From positions 1 through 64,000 of the forward strand of contig JADFOK010000003.1 of NCBI GenBank assembly GCA_022562895.1: a stretch of DNA of 64,000 nt, given 5' to 3'. Below are positions 32,292 through 42,170 of this stretch, piece after piece (position 1 is the stretch's first letter; each line of letters opens with the position of its first letter). Under the pieces are notes generated by a model, which saw only the letters and a list, made by a program, of their open reading frames with translations, did no database searches and had not been told where the DNA came from. The DNA comes from Bacteroidota bacterium. GTDB lineage: Bacteria > Bacteroidota > Bacteroidia > Flavobacteriales > Flavobacteriaceae. The translations under genes and the position numbers were made by a program.

Positions 32292-33410
32292 CTATTTTCG
32301 ACAAATGACTCGATTTATCCGCTGTGAAATTGAGGTAATAAGCTCGTAAGATATAGATCCAATTTGTTCTGTAAGATCTTCGGCTGTGTGAAGTTCTCCA
32401 AAAATAATCACCTCGTCTCCTTCGTTACAATTAATATCGGTTACATTAACCATAAGCATATCCATGCAAACATTTCCAATAATGAGTGCTTTTTGACTAT
32501 TGATCGTAACCCAGCCTTTTCCATTCCCATAAGCACGACTTATTCCATCGGCATGACCAACAGGAATCGTTGCAGTTTTTTGTCTGGAAGATTCTAGTTC
32601 ACTTTTATAAGCACGATTATATCCTACGGTTTCACCTTTTTCAATAATATGTATTTGAGAAATAATAGATTTTAGGGTAGCGACGGGTTTAAAATTTTTA
32701 TTTTCTTTTTCTGAATTTCCAAAACCATACAAACCTATTCCACTTCTCACCATATCTAGGTGAGCTTCGGGATAATTTAAAATCCCGGAAGTATTACATA
32801 TATGTAACATGGGCTTATAACCAATTGATTTGATTAGGTTTTCTGAAATGTCTTTAAAGGTCTTTATTTGATTTAAAGTAAATTCTTTTTCAGATAGATC
32901 CTCACTTGCTGCCAGATGTGAAAAAACAGATATTACCTTTAACGCTTTAGTTTCTTTCAGTTTTTTAACAACCCGATCTACATCATTTTTCCAAAAGCCT
33001 AATCTGTTTAAACCGGTATTAAACTTAATATGTACAGGATAGTCAATTTGATTTTTTTTGGATGCAATCTTAATAAAATGGTTTAATACTTTTGTGCTGT
33101 ATAAACAGGGCTCTAAACAACGATCTATAAGAATGTCAAAATTTATTGGCAGAGGGTGTAATACTACTATGGGTGCTTTTATTCCTGCATCACGTAATGC
33201 AACACCTTCTTTTACATAAGCAACGGCAATATAATCTATACCCAGATTTACTAATTCTTTAGCGAGCTCGATAGCATCACTTCCATAACCAAAGGCCTTT
33301 ACTACCGCCATTACTTTAGTTTCCTTTTTTAGTCTAGATTTAATATAATGGTAATTATGTCCTAAAGCACTAAGGTCAATTTCCAATATAGTTTCGGTGG
33401 CTTTTAGCAT
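32292..33410 (-). CDS. alr: Alanine racemase
   Basis: 372 residues. PLP lysine in MAVVKAFGYGSDAIELAKE near residue 38 and the C-terminal catalytic Tyr region ETVGYNRAYKSE, with PVGHADGISRAYGNGKGWV and IGNVCMDMLMV at the dimer active site. Interconverts L- and D-alanine for peptidoglycan. Two bases separate it from the upstream tdk stop, so the genes are co-transcribed in the order tdk-alr. Confidence 0.97.
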   Translation of the reverse strand: MLKATETILEIDLSALGHNYHYIKSRLKKETKVMAVVKAFGYGSDAIELAKELVNLGIDYIAVAYVKEGVALRDAGIKAPIVVLHPLPINFDILIDRCLEPCLYSTKVLNHFIKIASKKNQIDYPVHIKFNTGLNRLGFWKNDVDRVVKKLKETKALKVISVFSHLAASEDLSEKEFTLNQIKTFKDISENLIKSIGYKPMLHICNTSGILNYPEAHLDMVRSGIGLYGFGNSEKENKNFKPVATLKSIISQIHIIEKGETVGYNRAYKSELESSRQKTATIPVGHADGISRAYGNGKGWVTINSQKALIIGNVCMDMLMVNVTDINCNEGDEVIIFGELHTAEDLTEQIGSISYELITSISQRINRVICRK

Positions 33411-33412
33411 TG

Positions 33413-34051
33413 CTAAGCGTCCTTTTTTGTAGATAATTCCTCTGGATCTTTAACATTCATTTTACTAACTTTTTCTCGAAGTATTGCTTTGTAATAGGCT
33501 GCTCTACTTAAGGGTTCATATTCTTCGTTTTCACCAAGCAAAACAAGATCATCACTTTTTGATTTTCGGTAACTATAGTTAGCAAGATTTCCGGTTCGAG
33601 TACATACCGCATGAACTTTAGTAACGTATTCGGCGGTTGCCATTAATGCCGGCATCGGTCCAAAAGGGTTGCCTTTAAAATCCATATCTAATCCAGCGAC
33701 AATTACCCGAATGCCTATATTTGCTAAATCGTTACAGACTTTTACAATTTCATCATCAAAAAATTGAGCTTCGTCTATTCCAACTACATCACATTTATCA
33801 GCCAGAATAGGAATATTAGCAGCGGAAGGAACAGGAGTCGAATGTATTTCATTGCTATCGTGAGATATTACTCTCTTATCATCAAAGCGGGTATCGATAA
33901 TGGGTTTAAAGATTTCAACTTTTTGACGAGCAAATTTTGCGCGTTTTAGTCTTCTGATTAATTCTTCAGTTTTCCCTGAAAACATTGAACCACAGATAAC
34001 TTCAATCCATCCGAACTGCTCTTTTTGATTTACTGTATTTTCGAGAAACAT
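33413..34051 (-). CDS. tdk: Thymidine kinase (type II)
   Basis: 212 residues. P-loop [18 protein letters not shown], Walker B-like [14 protein letters not shown] with the catalytic Glu, and the lasso region [20 protein letters not shown]. The zinc ligands usual in type II kinases (two CxxC) are missing: only one Cys is left in CTRTGN and the second pair is SRAA in [12 protein letters not shown] believe this is usual in flavobacterial enzymes, but it was not checked. Salvages thymidine to dTMP. First gene of the tdk-alr pair. Confidence 0.95.
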   Translation of the reverse strand: MFLENTVNQKEQFGWIEVICGSMFSGKTEELIRRLKRAKFARQKVEIFKPIIDTRFDDKRVISHDSNEIHSTPVPSAANIPILADKCDVVGIDEAQFFDDEIVKVCNDLANIGIRVIVAGLDMDFKGNPFGPMPALMATAEYVTKVHAVCTRTGNLANYSYRKSKSDDLVLLGENEEYEPLSRAAYYKAILREKVSKMNVKDPEELSTKKDA

Positions 34052-34149
34052 AGTATTAAATTAAACTAAAACAGAAAAGTTTTCCGTTTACATAAAGGTT
34101 GCGTAAATTTATAAAAACAAAATAGAAAAATTGTACTATTTAAAAAGTT

Positions 34150-34896
34150 ATGAAAAATAAAATCTATATACAATTAAAAAAATTAGCAAACCAAATTCTT
34201 GCTAATGAAAAAAAATTAGATACAAAGTCATTAAAACACTTGGTATCCCAATTATATGAACATTTAACGATACTTGAATATTTAGAATCCCACATTGAAG
34301 GAGAACCAAATACAACAGATGTTTCTGCGTTAGATTCCAAAAGTTACAGGGAAGAAAATTGGTTTCAAGACCCAAAACCTGTACCACAACCTCAAGACAG
34401 CGAAGATTTGGCAGAACCTCTGATAGAAAAAATAAAAGATATTGTTGCGCAAATGCCACCTGAGTCTAAAAAAGCAGATGAATTGTTAGAGAAAGTTCTT
34501 CCGAAGAAGGGAAATATGAAAAACGAATTGGAAGAATTTGCCGAACATTACAAAGAAATGCCCGTCTTTGAGAGAAAAAAAACAAAAGCGGAAAACCAGA
34601 AACCTACCTTTCCTGAAAAGAATAAAATAGATCCCGAAAAGCCAAAATCTCTTAATGATAGACTAAATCAGGGATTAAATATTGGCCTAAACAACCGACT
34701 GGCATTTATAAAACATTTGTTTAATGAAGAAGAAGAGGATTACAAGCGAGTTTTATCTCAAATAAATACTATGAGTACTTTTGATGAAGTTGAAATATTT
34801 ATAAAAGGTAAAGTAAAACCCGATTATAACAATTGGCTTAACAAAGAAGAATATGCAGATCGATTTATGGCTATTATCCGAAAAAGTTTTAACTAA
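34150..34896 (+). CDS. Conserved Bacteroidota protein of unknown function
   Basis: 248 residues, highly charged. N-terminal helical part (LKKLANQILANEKKLDTKSL; QLYEHLTILEYLESHIEG), a long low-complexity Pro/Lys/Glu linker (about residues 75-170), and a conserved-looking C-terminal domain: LNDRLNQGLNIGLNNRLAFI, LFNEEEEDYKRVLSQINTMS and FIKGKVKPDYNNW. No signal peptide, no membrane helix; cytoplasmic. Divergent from tdk and 12 bp before the DoxX-like gene. Such proteins are annotated only as hypothetical in relatives, as far as I recall. Confidence 0.8.
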   Translation: MKNKIYIQLKKLANQILANEKKLDTKSLKHLVSQLYEHLTILEYLESHIEGEPNTTDVSALDSKSYREENWFQDPKPVPQPQDSEDLAEPLIEKIKDIVAQMPPESKKADELLEKVLPKKGNMKNELEEFAEHYKEMPVFERKKTKAENQKPTFPEKNKIDPEKPKSLNDRLNQGLNIGLNNRLAFIKHLFNEEEEDYKRVLSQINTMSTFDEVEIFIKGKVKPDYNNWLNKEEYADRFMAIIRKSFN

Positions 34897-34908
34897 AAAC
34901 CCACCTTT

Positions 34909-35262
34909 ATGAAGATTCAAAAGATTGTTTATTGGGTTGCTACTGTCCTTTTTTGCGGATTGATTCTTTTTTCGGCTTCCATGTATCTTACCAAAACAAA
35001 TATGGTTAAAGATATTTTTGAAAGTTTAGATCATCCAACATACATTGTAATTCCTCTGGCAGTTTTAAAAATATTAGGTGTTATTATGTTGTTGTGGAGA
35101 AAATCGCCGTGGTTAACGGAATGGGCTTATGCAGGATTTTTCTTTAATATCGTTCTGGCCTCATCTGCCCATTATCATGCCGGAGAAAACACGACCCTTA
35201 CTTTAGTAGCAATTATTTTGTTACTAATATCTTATTTCTTTGGAAAAGTAGTAAGAGCATAA
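34909..35262 (+). CDS. DoxX-like small membrane protein
   Basis: 117 residues with four transmembrane helices: IQKIVYWVATVLFCGLILF, YIVIPLAVLKILGVIMLLW, WAYAGFFFNIVLASSAHYHA and LTLVAIILLLISYFF. The helix pattern and the second-helix KILG motif match DoxX-like family proteins. Function unknown; relatives appear in redox contexts. Tightly packed: 12 bp after the previous gene, 1 bp before rsmI. Confidence 0.8.
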   Translation: MKIQKIVYWVATVLFCGLILFSASMYLTKTNMVKDIFESLDHPTYIVIPLAVLKILGVIMLLWRKSPWLTEWAYAGFFFNIVLASSAHYHAGENTTLTLVAIILLLISYFFGKVVRA

Positions 35263-35263
35263 G

Positions 35264-35935
35264 ATGGGGAAATTATACCTAGTTCCTACACCTATTGGTA
35301 ATCTAAAAGACATCACTTTTAGAGCAATCGAAGTTTTAAATGAAGTGGATTTAATTCTTGCCGAAGACACACGAACAAGTGGAAAACTTTTAAAACATTA
35401 TAAGATCACTACACCCATGCAATCTCACCATAAGTACAATGAACATAAAACGGTTGAAGGGTTGGCAGGACGCATACAAAGAGGGGAAACCATGGCATTA
35501 ATAAGTGATGCCGGAACTCCATCCATAAGCGACCCGGGATATTTATTAACCCGCGCCTGTATAGAAGCCGGGATTGAGGTAGATTGCCTTCCTGGCGCTA
35601 CGGCATTTGTTCCGGCCCTGGTAAATAGTGGACTTCCTAATGATAAATTTGTCTTCGAAGGTTATCTTCCCGTGAAAAAGGGGAGGCAAAAAAGATTAAA
35701 ATTGCTTTCAGAAGAATCGCGAACTTTGATTTTTTATGAATCCCCTCATAGATTACTAAAAACACTTGGTCAATTTGTTGAATATTTTGGCGAAGACAGA
35801 CCTGTTTCGGTCTCTAGAGAAATTAGTAAAATCCATGAAGAAACAATAAGGGGAACAGTATCGTATGTTTTAAATTACTATGAAACTAATCCTCCGAAAG
35901 GGGAGATTGTGATAATTGTAGCCGGGGAAAAGTAG
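35264..35935 (+). CDS. rsmI: 16S rRNA 2'-O-ribose C1402 methyltransferase
   Basis: 223 residues. Motifs: LYLVPTPIGNLKDITFRAIE, DLILAEDTRTSGKLLKHY, MALISDAGTPSISDPGYLL, GLPNDKFVFEGYLP. Methylates C1402 of 16S rRNA in the decoding centre. At 223 residues it lacks the C-terminal extension of the E. coli enzyme (286), usual for Bacteroidota. Ends where the next gene starts (35935/35936). Confidence 0.96.
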   Translation: MGKLYLVPTPIGNLKDITFRAIEVLNEVDLILAEDTRTSGKLLKHYKITTPMQSHHKYNEHKTVEGLAGRIQRGETMALISDAGTPSISDPGYLLTRACIEAGIEVDCLPGATAFVPALVNSGLPNDKFVFEGYLPVKKGRQKRLKLLSEESRTLIFYESPHRLLKTLGQFVEYFGEDRPVSVSREISKIHEETIRGTVSYVLNYYETNPPKGEIVIIVAGEK

Positions 35936-36505
35936 ATGAATGAGTTACTAGAGAAGATACGATCCTGCGAAATTTGTAAAGCACATTTACCATTAGGACC
36001 CAGACCAATTGTTGCTGCGCATATTGATTCTAAAATTGTGATTATTGGGCAAGCTCCGGGAACCAAAGTCCATGCCTCCGGGATTCCATGGGATGATCCA
36101 AGCGGCATCCAGCTTAGAAAATGGATGGATATTCCGAATGAAATTTTTTATGACGAAAGCAAAATTGCAATAGTCCCAATGGGGTTTTGCTATCCCGGTA
36201 AAGGAAAAAGCGGTGATCTCCCTCCAAGACCAGAATGTGCAGCTGAATGGCACGAAGCTTTGCTTGCCAGTATGCCGAAATTGGAGTTGGTTATTCTCGT
36301 TGGGATGTATGCGCAAAAACACTACTTAGGAAATCATTCCAAGTTTACATTAACAGAAACCGTTAGAAACTTTCAAAATTATCTACCACAGTATTTACCC
36401 TTGCCACATCCTTCACCTAGAAATCGATTTTGGTTGATTAAAAACCCTTGGTTTATAAATGAAGTAGTACCAGAGCTACAGGACAAAATTCATAATATCT
36501 TGTAA
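35936..36505 (+). CDS. Uracil-DNA glycosylase superfamily protein
   Basis: 189 residues. N-terminal cysteines in SCEICKAHLPLG, the catalytic-loop motif VIIGQAPGTKVHASGIPWDD and the C-terminal motif LPLPHPSPRNRFWLIKN match the uracil-DNA glycosylase-like superfamily (COG1573). Only two cysteines of the family-4 iron-sulfur set are clear (C11, C14), with C63-like positions uncertain. Likely base-excision repair. No gap to rsmI, so one operon. Confidence 0.85.
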   Translation: MNELLEKIRSCEICKAHLPLGPRPIVAAHIDSKIVIIGQAPGTKVHASGIPWDDPSGIQLRKWMDIPNEIFYDESKIAIVPMGFCYPGKGKSGDLPPRPECAAEWHEALLASMPKLELVILVGMYAQKHYLGNHSKFTLTETVRNFQNYLPQYLPLPHPSPRNRFWLIKNPWFINEVVPELQDKIHNIL

Positions 36506-36531
36506 CAAAGAAGGATTTCACTAAAATCTTT

Positions 36532-37122
36532 TTAACCGTGTTTTCCCTGTGTCCACCCATGTTTACTTAAATATTTTTCACCACTTTCAACGGCATCCTT
36601 TTCAATAGATGTTCCCATAGAATCATTCCACCGGTTGAGGTAACCAAATAATGAAATCACCCCAAGCATCTCTACAATTTCACCTTCATTCCAGTGTTGG
36701 TGTAATCGTTTTTGGATGTTTTCATCAACACCATTAGGCACTTGGGATGCAGCCAATGAAAAATCTAATGCAGCTCTTTCGGCTTCAGAGAAGGCTGGAT
36801 GAGTACGGTATTCCCAAATATTATCCAGTTGTTCTTGTTCCGCCCCATAACGTTCTGCGGCTCGAATTGCATGTGCCTGGCAATATCTGCATCCGGTAGT
36901 ATTGCTACTAACCCAAGCAATCATACGCTTTAATGCAGATGTTACGCGACCTTTATTTGCCATAACAGCTTTATTTAGATTAATAAACGCCTTACTAATG
37001 GCAGGTCTGTGTTGCATGGTAAGTACACTATTTGGACAAAACCCAAGAGTTTCATTAAAAAATTCAGCTAGCTGTTTTGTTTCCTGGCTATGGTCAGGAG
37101 AAAGAGGTTGTACTAACGGCAT
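36532..37122 (-). CDS. AhpD-like carboxymuconolactone decarboxylase family peroxidase-related protein
   Basis: 196 residues. CMD core with TTGCRYCQAHAIRAAERYGA: the CxxC pair and the downstream histidine of AhpD-type redox sites. SALKRMIAWVSSNTTG precedes it, as usual, and the end EMLGVISLFGYLNRWNDSMG is the family's C-terminal helix. Probable hydroperoxide or other oxidoreductase activity. Monocistronic, divergent from the OsmC gene at 37243; both are redox-related. Confidence 0.88.
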   Translation of the reverse strand: MPLVQPLSPDHSQETKQLAEFFNETLGFCPNSVLTMQHRPAISKAFINLNKAVMANKGRVTSALKRMIAWVSSNTTGCRYCQAHAIRAAERYGAEQEQLDNIWEYRTHPAFSEAERAALDFSLAASQVPNGVDENIQKRLHQHWNEGEIVEMLGVISLFGYLNRWNDSMGTSIEKDAVESGEKYLSKHGWTQGKHG

Positions 37123-37242
37123 GGTAAATATATTGGCTTAATAGGTTTGTAAAATACATTATAATAAATTCTAAAAACAAAAATTTAATGAGTTTCTTAG
37201 TCATATTGATTTTTTGTAATTTAGTGTTTAGAAAAAACTATT

Positions 37243-37665
37243 ATGACAAATACAGTTATTACAGTTTGGAAAGAAAATATGCTGTTTGAATCTGATAATC
37301 CCAGCGGTCATAGTGTCCTCATTGAGTCGGGGACCGAACACGGAGGTAATGAAATAGGATTAAGACCCAAGGCAATGATGTTATCATCACTGGCTGGTTG
37401 TACAGGATTGGATATCGTGTCATTATTAAAAAAAATGCGTGCAGAGGTAGATGACTTTAAACTGGTAGTGAATGGGGAGCTTACAGACGAGCATCCAAAA
37501 TACTATCATAGTGTAACCGTGGAATATCATTTTTATGGAAGAGATCTTAAAGAAGATAAGATTAATAAAGCTGTTGACCTGTCAATAGAAAAGTATTGTG
37601 GTGTTATGGAGATGTTTCGTCAATTTGCTGAGTTAAAAACAGAAGTTCATTTCCATAAAAAATAG
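37243..37665 (+). CDS. OsmC family peroxiredoxin-like protein
   Basis: 140 residues. Two conserved cysteines: SLAGCTGLDIVSLLKKM (peroxidatic) and EKYCGVMEMFRQF (resolving), with GGNEIGLRPKAMMLSS before the first. OsmC/Ohr proteins reduce organic hydroperoxides. Lies between the CMD gene (divergent) and recJ. Confidence 0.92.
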   Translation: MTNTVITVWKENMLFESDNPSGHSVLIESGTEHGGNEIGLRPKAMMLSSLAGCTGLDIVSLLKKMRAEVDDFKLVVNGELTDEHPKYYHSVTVEYHFYGRDLKEDKINKAVDLSIEKYCGVMEMFRQFAELKTEVHFHKK

Positions 37666-37702
37666 TTATATTTACAACTAAGATTTCTTTCTATAGAAAC
37701 TT

Positions 37703-39394
37703 ATGCGCTGGACCTTAAAACCAAAACCCACTCCCCATAAGGTCACACATCTCGCCAAAGATCTAGGAGTGGATAGTGTGATAGCTTCGTTATTGGTACA
37801 AAGAGGAATAGAATCTTATGAATCTGCCAAAAACTTTTTTCGACCCAATTTAAACGATTTATATGATCCTTTTTTAATGAAGGACATGGATAAAGCCGTT
37901 GCCAGAATTGAAAAAGCCATTATAGAGGAGGAAAACATATTAATTTATGGCGACTATGATGTGGATGGCACCACTAGTGTGGCATTACTTTCTTCGTATC
38001 TGCTTACTTATTATCCCAATGTAGCGACTTATATTCCCGACAGATATCATGAAGGGTATGGTATTTCATTTAAGGGGATTGACTTCGCCGAAGACAATGG
38101 ATTTTCGTTGGTCATAGCATTAGATTGTGGAATTAAAGCTATTGATAAGGTTAAATATGCCTCGGAAAAAAAGATTGATTTTATTATTTGTGATCACCAC
38201 CGTCCGGGAAAGGAAATTCCAAAAGCGGTCGCTGTTTTAGATCCAAAGCGGGAGGATTGCACCTATCCCTTTAAAGAATTATGTGGCTGTGGTGTTGGTT
38301 TTAAATTGGTACAGGGATTGTCAAAAAAAAGGGGGTTAAAAACAGAAGATTTATTACTGTATCTCGATTTAGTTGCTACCGCTATAGGGGCGGATATAGT
38401 CTCCATTACCGGGGAGAACAGAATATTAGCGTATCATGGTTTAAGGGTAATTAATAGTAATCCCAGGCCTGGATTTAAAGCCATTCTTCAACAGGTAAAT
38501 AAGGAGGTACTCACCATTACAGACGTGGTTTTTATTATAGCGCCAAGGATAAATGCTGCCGGTAGAATGAAACACGGCGATCATGCTGTTACACTTTTAA
38601 TCGAGACTGACGAAAATTTAGCCAATGAATATGCCGATGCTATAGAGGGATTTAACACCGACAGACGAGAAACAGATAAACGAATTACTCAAGAAGCTCT
38701 TAATCAAATTGAAGAGCAAAAAGAACAGAAAGGGTTTACTACTGTGGTTTATCATGAAAATTGGCACAAAGGCGTTATCGGTATTGTGGCTTCCCGGTTA
38801 ATCGAAACCTATTATCGACCAACTATTGTGTTTACAGATAGTGGTGAAAAATTAGCAGCTTCGGCACGTTCTGTAAAAGGATTTGATATTTATAATGCTT
38901 TGGAAGGTTGCGCCGAATATATTGATGATTTTGGCGGCCATAAATACGCCGCAGGGTTAACATTGTTTAGAAAGGATTACAAAGCTTTTAAGACACAATT
39001 TGAAAAAATAGTTTCTGAAACCATTGATCCAAATCTACTAATTCCAGAGATAAGGATCGATGCACAGATTGACCTAAAAGACATCACTCCAAAATTCTAT
39101 CGCCTTTTAAAACAATTTGCACCATTTGGACCAGGAAATATGGCCCCTGTATTTATGACCCAAGATTTGCAAGATACCGGCTATGGAAAATGTGTTGGCG
39201 AAGAAAAAGACCATTTACGCTTAACAACAACACAAAACGGACATAATAAAATAGCGGGAATAGGATTTAATCTTGGAAATAAACATGATTTAATTACAAA
39301 TAAAAAACCATTTAAAGCTGCATACTCTATTGATGAGAATTATTGGAATAATACTGTGAGCCTGCAATTGAAGTTGAAAGACATTAAGGAATAA
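37703..39394 (+). CDS. recJ: Single-stranded-DNA-specific exonuclease RecJ
   Basis: 563 residues. DHH-family motifs: LIYGDYDVDGTTSVALLSSY (I), VIALDCGIKAIDK (II), FIICDHHRPGKEIP (III), and the DHHA1 part with GVIGIVASRLIETYYRPTIV and the GGHKYAAGLTL motif, followed by the OB fold. 5'-3' ssDNA exonuclease in recombination and mismatch repair. Start MRWTLKPKP fits the usual RecJ opening in this phylum. Confidence 0.97.
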   Translation: MRWTLKPKPTPHKVTHLAKDLGVDSVIASLLVQRGIESYESAKNFFRPNLNDLYDPFLMKDMDKAVARIEKAIIEEENILIYGDYDVDGTTSVALLSSYLLTYYPNVATYIPDRYHEGYGISFKGIDFAEDNGFSLVIALDCGIKAIDKVKYASEKKIDFIICDHHRPGKEIPKAVAVLDPKREDCTYPFKELCGCGVGFKLVQGLSKKRGLKTEDLLLYLDLVATAIGADIVSITGENRILAYHGLRVINSNPRPGFKAILQQVNKEVLTITDVVFIIAPRINAAGRMKHGDHAVTLLIETDENLANEYADAIEGFNTDRRETDKRITQEALNQIEEQKEQKGFTTVVYHENWHKGVIGIVASRLIETYYRPTIVFTDSGEKLAASARSVKGFDIYNALEGCAEYIDDFGGHKYAAGLTLFRKDYKAFKTQFEKIVSETIDPNLLIPEIRIDAQIDLKDITPKFYRLLKQFAPFGPGNMAPVFMTQDLQDTGYGKCVGEEKDHLRLTTTQNGHNKIAGIGFNLGNKHDLITNKKPFKAAYSIDENYWNNTVSLQLKLKDIKE

Positions 39395-39406
39395 TTTTTA
39401 ATAGAT

Positions 39407-40159
39407 CTAGAAATTTTTCAACTCAAAGGTTTCACCATCAAAAACACCATAGCTATAGTGAGTAATCCAATCTCCTAAATTGAAATAAATTGAATTTTTT
39501 CCAACTTTTATTTTCATAGGAAGATGTCTATGCCCAAATATAAAATAATCATAATGTTTGGTTTCTAATTTTCTCCGGGCATACTGGGCAAGCAATTCAT
39601 TTTCTTCACCTAAAAACTTTTTATCTTCTTCTCCGGAGATTAACTTGTTTTTAACCGAAAGATATTGTGCCAAGCGCATTCCTAATTCGGGGTGAAACCA
39701 TCTAAACAACCAATTAAAAACAGGATTGGTAAATACCTTTTTCATCCTTTTGTATCCTTTGTCGCCAGGACCCTTGCCATCTCCATGACCTAATAAAAAC
39801 ACCTTATCGTTAAAAACGAATTCTTTTGTATCTCTAAAGATTTGGATATTGAGTTCTTTTTCAAAATAATCCCTCATCCATAAATCGTGATTACCCACAA
39901 AAAAATAAATAGGAATTCCGGAATCTGTAATTTCAGCTAATTTACCCAGTACTCTTACAAACCCTTTAGGGACTACTTTCTTATATTCAAACCAAAAATC
40001 GAATAAATCCCCTAATAAAAAAATAACAGCAGCATCTTCCCTGATGGAATCCAACCACTTTACAAACTTTTTTTCACGAGGCAGACTTTTTTCATAGGAA
40101 GGTGCACCTAAATGATTGTCGCTTGAAAAATATATTTTTTTTCCTTGTGGGATTATCAT
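39407..40159 (-). CDS. lpxH: UDP-2,3-diacylglucosamine diphosphatase (LpxH-type)
   Basis: 250 residues. Calcineurin-like metallophosphatase with all motifs: FSSDNHLGAPSYEKSL (D-x-H), LLGDLFDFWFEYKKVVP (GDxxD), FVGNHDLWMRDYFEKE (GNHD), FLLGHGDGKGPGDKGYKRM and FGHRHLPMKI (GHxH). The FDFWFEY stretch is specific for lipid A LpxH among metallophosphatases. Hydrolyses UDP-2,3-diacyl-GlcN to lipid X. Convergent with recJ with 12 bp between stops. Confidence 0.93.
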   Translation of the reverse strand: MIIPQGKKIYFSSDNHLGAPSYEKSLPREKKFVKWLDSIREDAAVIFLLGDLFDFWFEYKKVVPKGFVRVLGKLAEITDSGIPIYFFVGNHDLWMRDYFEKELNIQIFRDTKEFVFNDKVFLLGHGDGKGPGDKGYKRMKKVFTNPVFNWLFRWFHPELGMRLAQYLSVKNKLISGEEDKKFLGEENELLAQYARRKLETKHYDYFIFGHRHLPMKIKVGKNSIYFNLGDWITHYSYGVFDGETFELKNF

Positions 40160-40309
40160 GGCTCAAATATAATGAATGTTTTGCATCCCCCTAACCCCGC
40201 TGTGATAGACGCATCAAGACCCCATCAAAGAGAAACAATAAGAAATATAAAATGTACAAATTCACAAAATTATACCTTACCAGCCAATATGCAAGCAGGT
40301 TGAGAATGG

Positions 40310-40759
40310 TTAATTATCACTTGCAAGCCATTCTGCGTAACTGCTTTCGGTTTCTTGTAGTTTTAGAGAATGTAATTTAATAGAAGAGGGTAACTCTTTT
40401 TTAATTTTTTTAGCAAAATCTATTATCATCATTTCGCTGGTAGGCTGATAATCTACCAATAATACATTATGTCCCCGATCCTTTAACAATTTTGCCAATT
40501 CTATATGAGGTGTGTTTTTATTAAATACCGTAGCGTGATCAAACAGCTCAACAATTTCTTTTTTTACAATTTTTTTAAGATCACTAAAATCTATTACCAT
40601 TCCGTATTTTACATGGTTTGAGTCATTATTTGGACTGCCAATAACAGTAACATGAAGCTTGTAACTATGACCGTGAACATTACGACATTTACCATCATAT
40701 CCGTAAAGAGCATGACCCGTTTCGAATGTAAATTGTTTGGTAATACGAATTGTATTCAT
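40310..40759 (-). CDS. queD: 6-carboxytetrahydropterin synthase (QueD family)
   Basis: 149 residues. Zinc ligands His in FETGHALYGY and in RNVHGHSYKL, catalytic Cys in GKCRNVHG, FSDLKKIVKKEIVELFDHAT and the end LQETESSYAEWL. Makes 6-carboxy-5,6,7,8-tetrahydropterin for queuosine; related PTPS enzymes exist, but the C-x-N-x-HGH motif favours QueD. No queC or queE neighbour and no preQ1 element visible. Confidence 0.92.
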   Translation of the reverse strand: MNTIRITKQFTFETGHALYGYDGKCRNVHGHSYKLHVTVIGSPNNDSNHVKYGMVIDFSDLKKIVKKEIVELFDHATVFNKNTPHIELAKLLKDRGHNVLLVDYQPTSEMMIIDFAKKIKKELPSSIKLHSLKLQETESSYAEWLASDN

Positions 40760-40817
40760 ACTCGTTGATTATAACGTAAAGATATGTTATTTGGGGCAAT
40801 GAGAAAGAATGAAACAA

Positions 40818-42161
40818 TCACTTTTCTTTTTTTGCTAAAACATAATATTTGTTTTTAAATTTTAAAAGTAATGCAACGGCTCTAAAACCAATCCAAACCA
40901 GAATAGCAATCCAAACACCAGTTAATTTTAAGTCAAAGTAATTACAAATTAATAAGGTTGGAATAAACCCAAGAAGAGTTGCACCTATTAAAGTATTTCG
41001 CAAATATTTCATTTCACCCAATCCTTTAAAAATTGCATCAAAAGTAAATCCGATAGAGCTTATAGGTTGTGAGATTAGAACCATACCAAAAATTCCGTAA
41101 AAGGTTGATAACACTAATGAGTCTTTATTAAATAAAAGCCCTAATTGTTTATAAAATAGCAGGCCCATCCCAATTAGTAAAAAACTTACTATCAAATTAT
41201 ATAAATTAATCCTTTTGGTGAGTTTCCAAAGTTTTTTATACTTTTTTGCGCCAAGCAACCTACCTCCTAAAATATTTCCTGCCGCCCCATAACCATCTAA
41301 AAAGAAAGCAGAAAACAACCAAAGATTTATAGCTATTGTATGAGCTGCAATGTATTCTTTTCCTAATGATGTGGCCTCTCTTACTGCAATAAGTAATACC
41401 ATGTTTAGCGCCAAAGCACGGATAAAGAGGTTAAAACTCATAGTCACCAAGCGTTTAATTTCTGGATGAACAGGTAATTTTATCTTTAGTGAAACATCTG
41501 TTTTCTTTAATAAGAAAATCAAAGCTAAAATAGCCATTAACGCTTGTGAGATTAGGCTTGCCCAAGCAGCTCCTTTTACGTGCATCGGTTCTATAAAACC
41601 TTCAATTCCATATACCAATAAAAAATCCAGACCAATATTTGTTAATGCTCCTAAAATAGCCACTACCATAGGCCAAAAAGTATTTTGTAATCCTCTAAAG
41701 ATTCCAAAAACAGCGAAAGTGAAAAGTGTTAATGGAAATCCCCATACTCTTATATTGAAATAGTCAATACTATATTCAAGAATTCGTCCTTTGGCGTTTA
41801 AAAAAACAAATATTTCTTCGATTATAAAATACGTTGATAATAACAGAATAATACTAAGTATAACATTAAAATAGATAGCCTGGGAGGGAAAATTTTTAAG
41901 ACTTTCAATTTTTCCGGCACCAAGATTTTGTGATATAATGGCAGAAATTGCGCTACGGGTCTGCGCTAATACCCAAATAAGTGCAGAAAGAAAAGTGCCT
42001 ACAATTCCAACGGCAGCAAGAGATTCTGTGCTAAATTCAGAAATATTCCCAACCACAGCAGCATCAGTTAAGGATAAAACAGGCTCGGCAATACCTGCAA
42101 TTATTGCAGGTATTGCAAGTTGTTGTATTCTTTTAAACGAGATGTTTATTGTACCAAGCAA
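40818..42161 (-). CDS. MATE family efflux transporter
   Basis: 447 residues with about twelve transmembrane helices in two similar halves. Early motif LAIPAIIAGIAEPVLSLTDA and VVGNISEFSTESLAAVGIV are typical of the DinF-like branch; the second half repeats with LNMVLLIAVREATSLGKEYI. Exports drugs or metabolites using an H+ or Na+ gradient. 9 bp behind the GNAT gene in the same direction, so co-transcribed. Confidence 0.92.
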   Translation of the reverse strand: MLGTINISFKRIQQLAIPAIIAGIAEPVLSLTDAAVVGNISEFSTESLAAVGIVGTFLSALIWVLAQTRSAISAIISQNLGAGKIESLKNFPSQAIYFNVILSIILLLSTYFIIEEIFVFLNAKGRILEYSIDYFNIRVWGFPLTLFTFAVFGIFRGLQNTFWPMVVAILGALTNIGLDFLLVYGIEGFIEPMHVKGAAWASLISQALMAILALIFLLKKTDVSLKIKLPVHPEIKRLVTMSFNLFIRALALNMVLLIAVREATSLGKEYIAAHTIAINLWLFSAFFLDGYGAAGNILGGRLLGAKKYKKLWKLTKRINLYNLIVSFLLIGMGLLFYKQLGLLFNKDSLVLSTFYGIFGMVLISQPISSIGFTFDAIFKGLGEMKYLRNTLIGATLLGFIPTLLICNYFDLKLTGVWIAILVWIGFRAVALLLKFKNKYYVLAKKEK

Positions 42162-42170
42162 GGAAATTAT

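Noticed and set aside
40160..40309. preQ1 riboswitch near queD
   Set aside because: queD is on the minus strand starting at 40759; no preQ1 aptamer-like stem-loop or A-rich tail was seen upstream of it.
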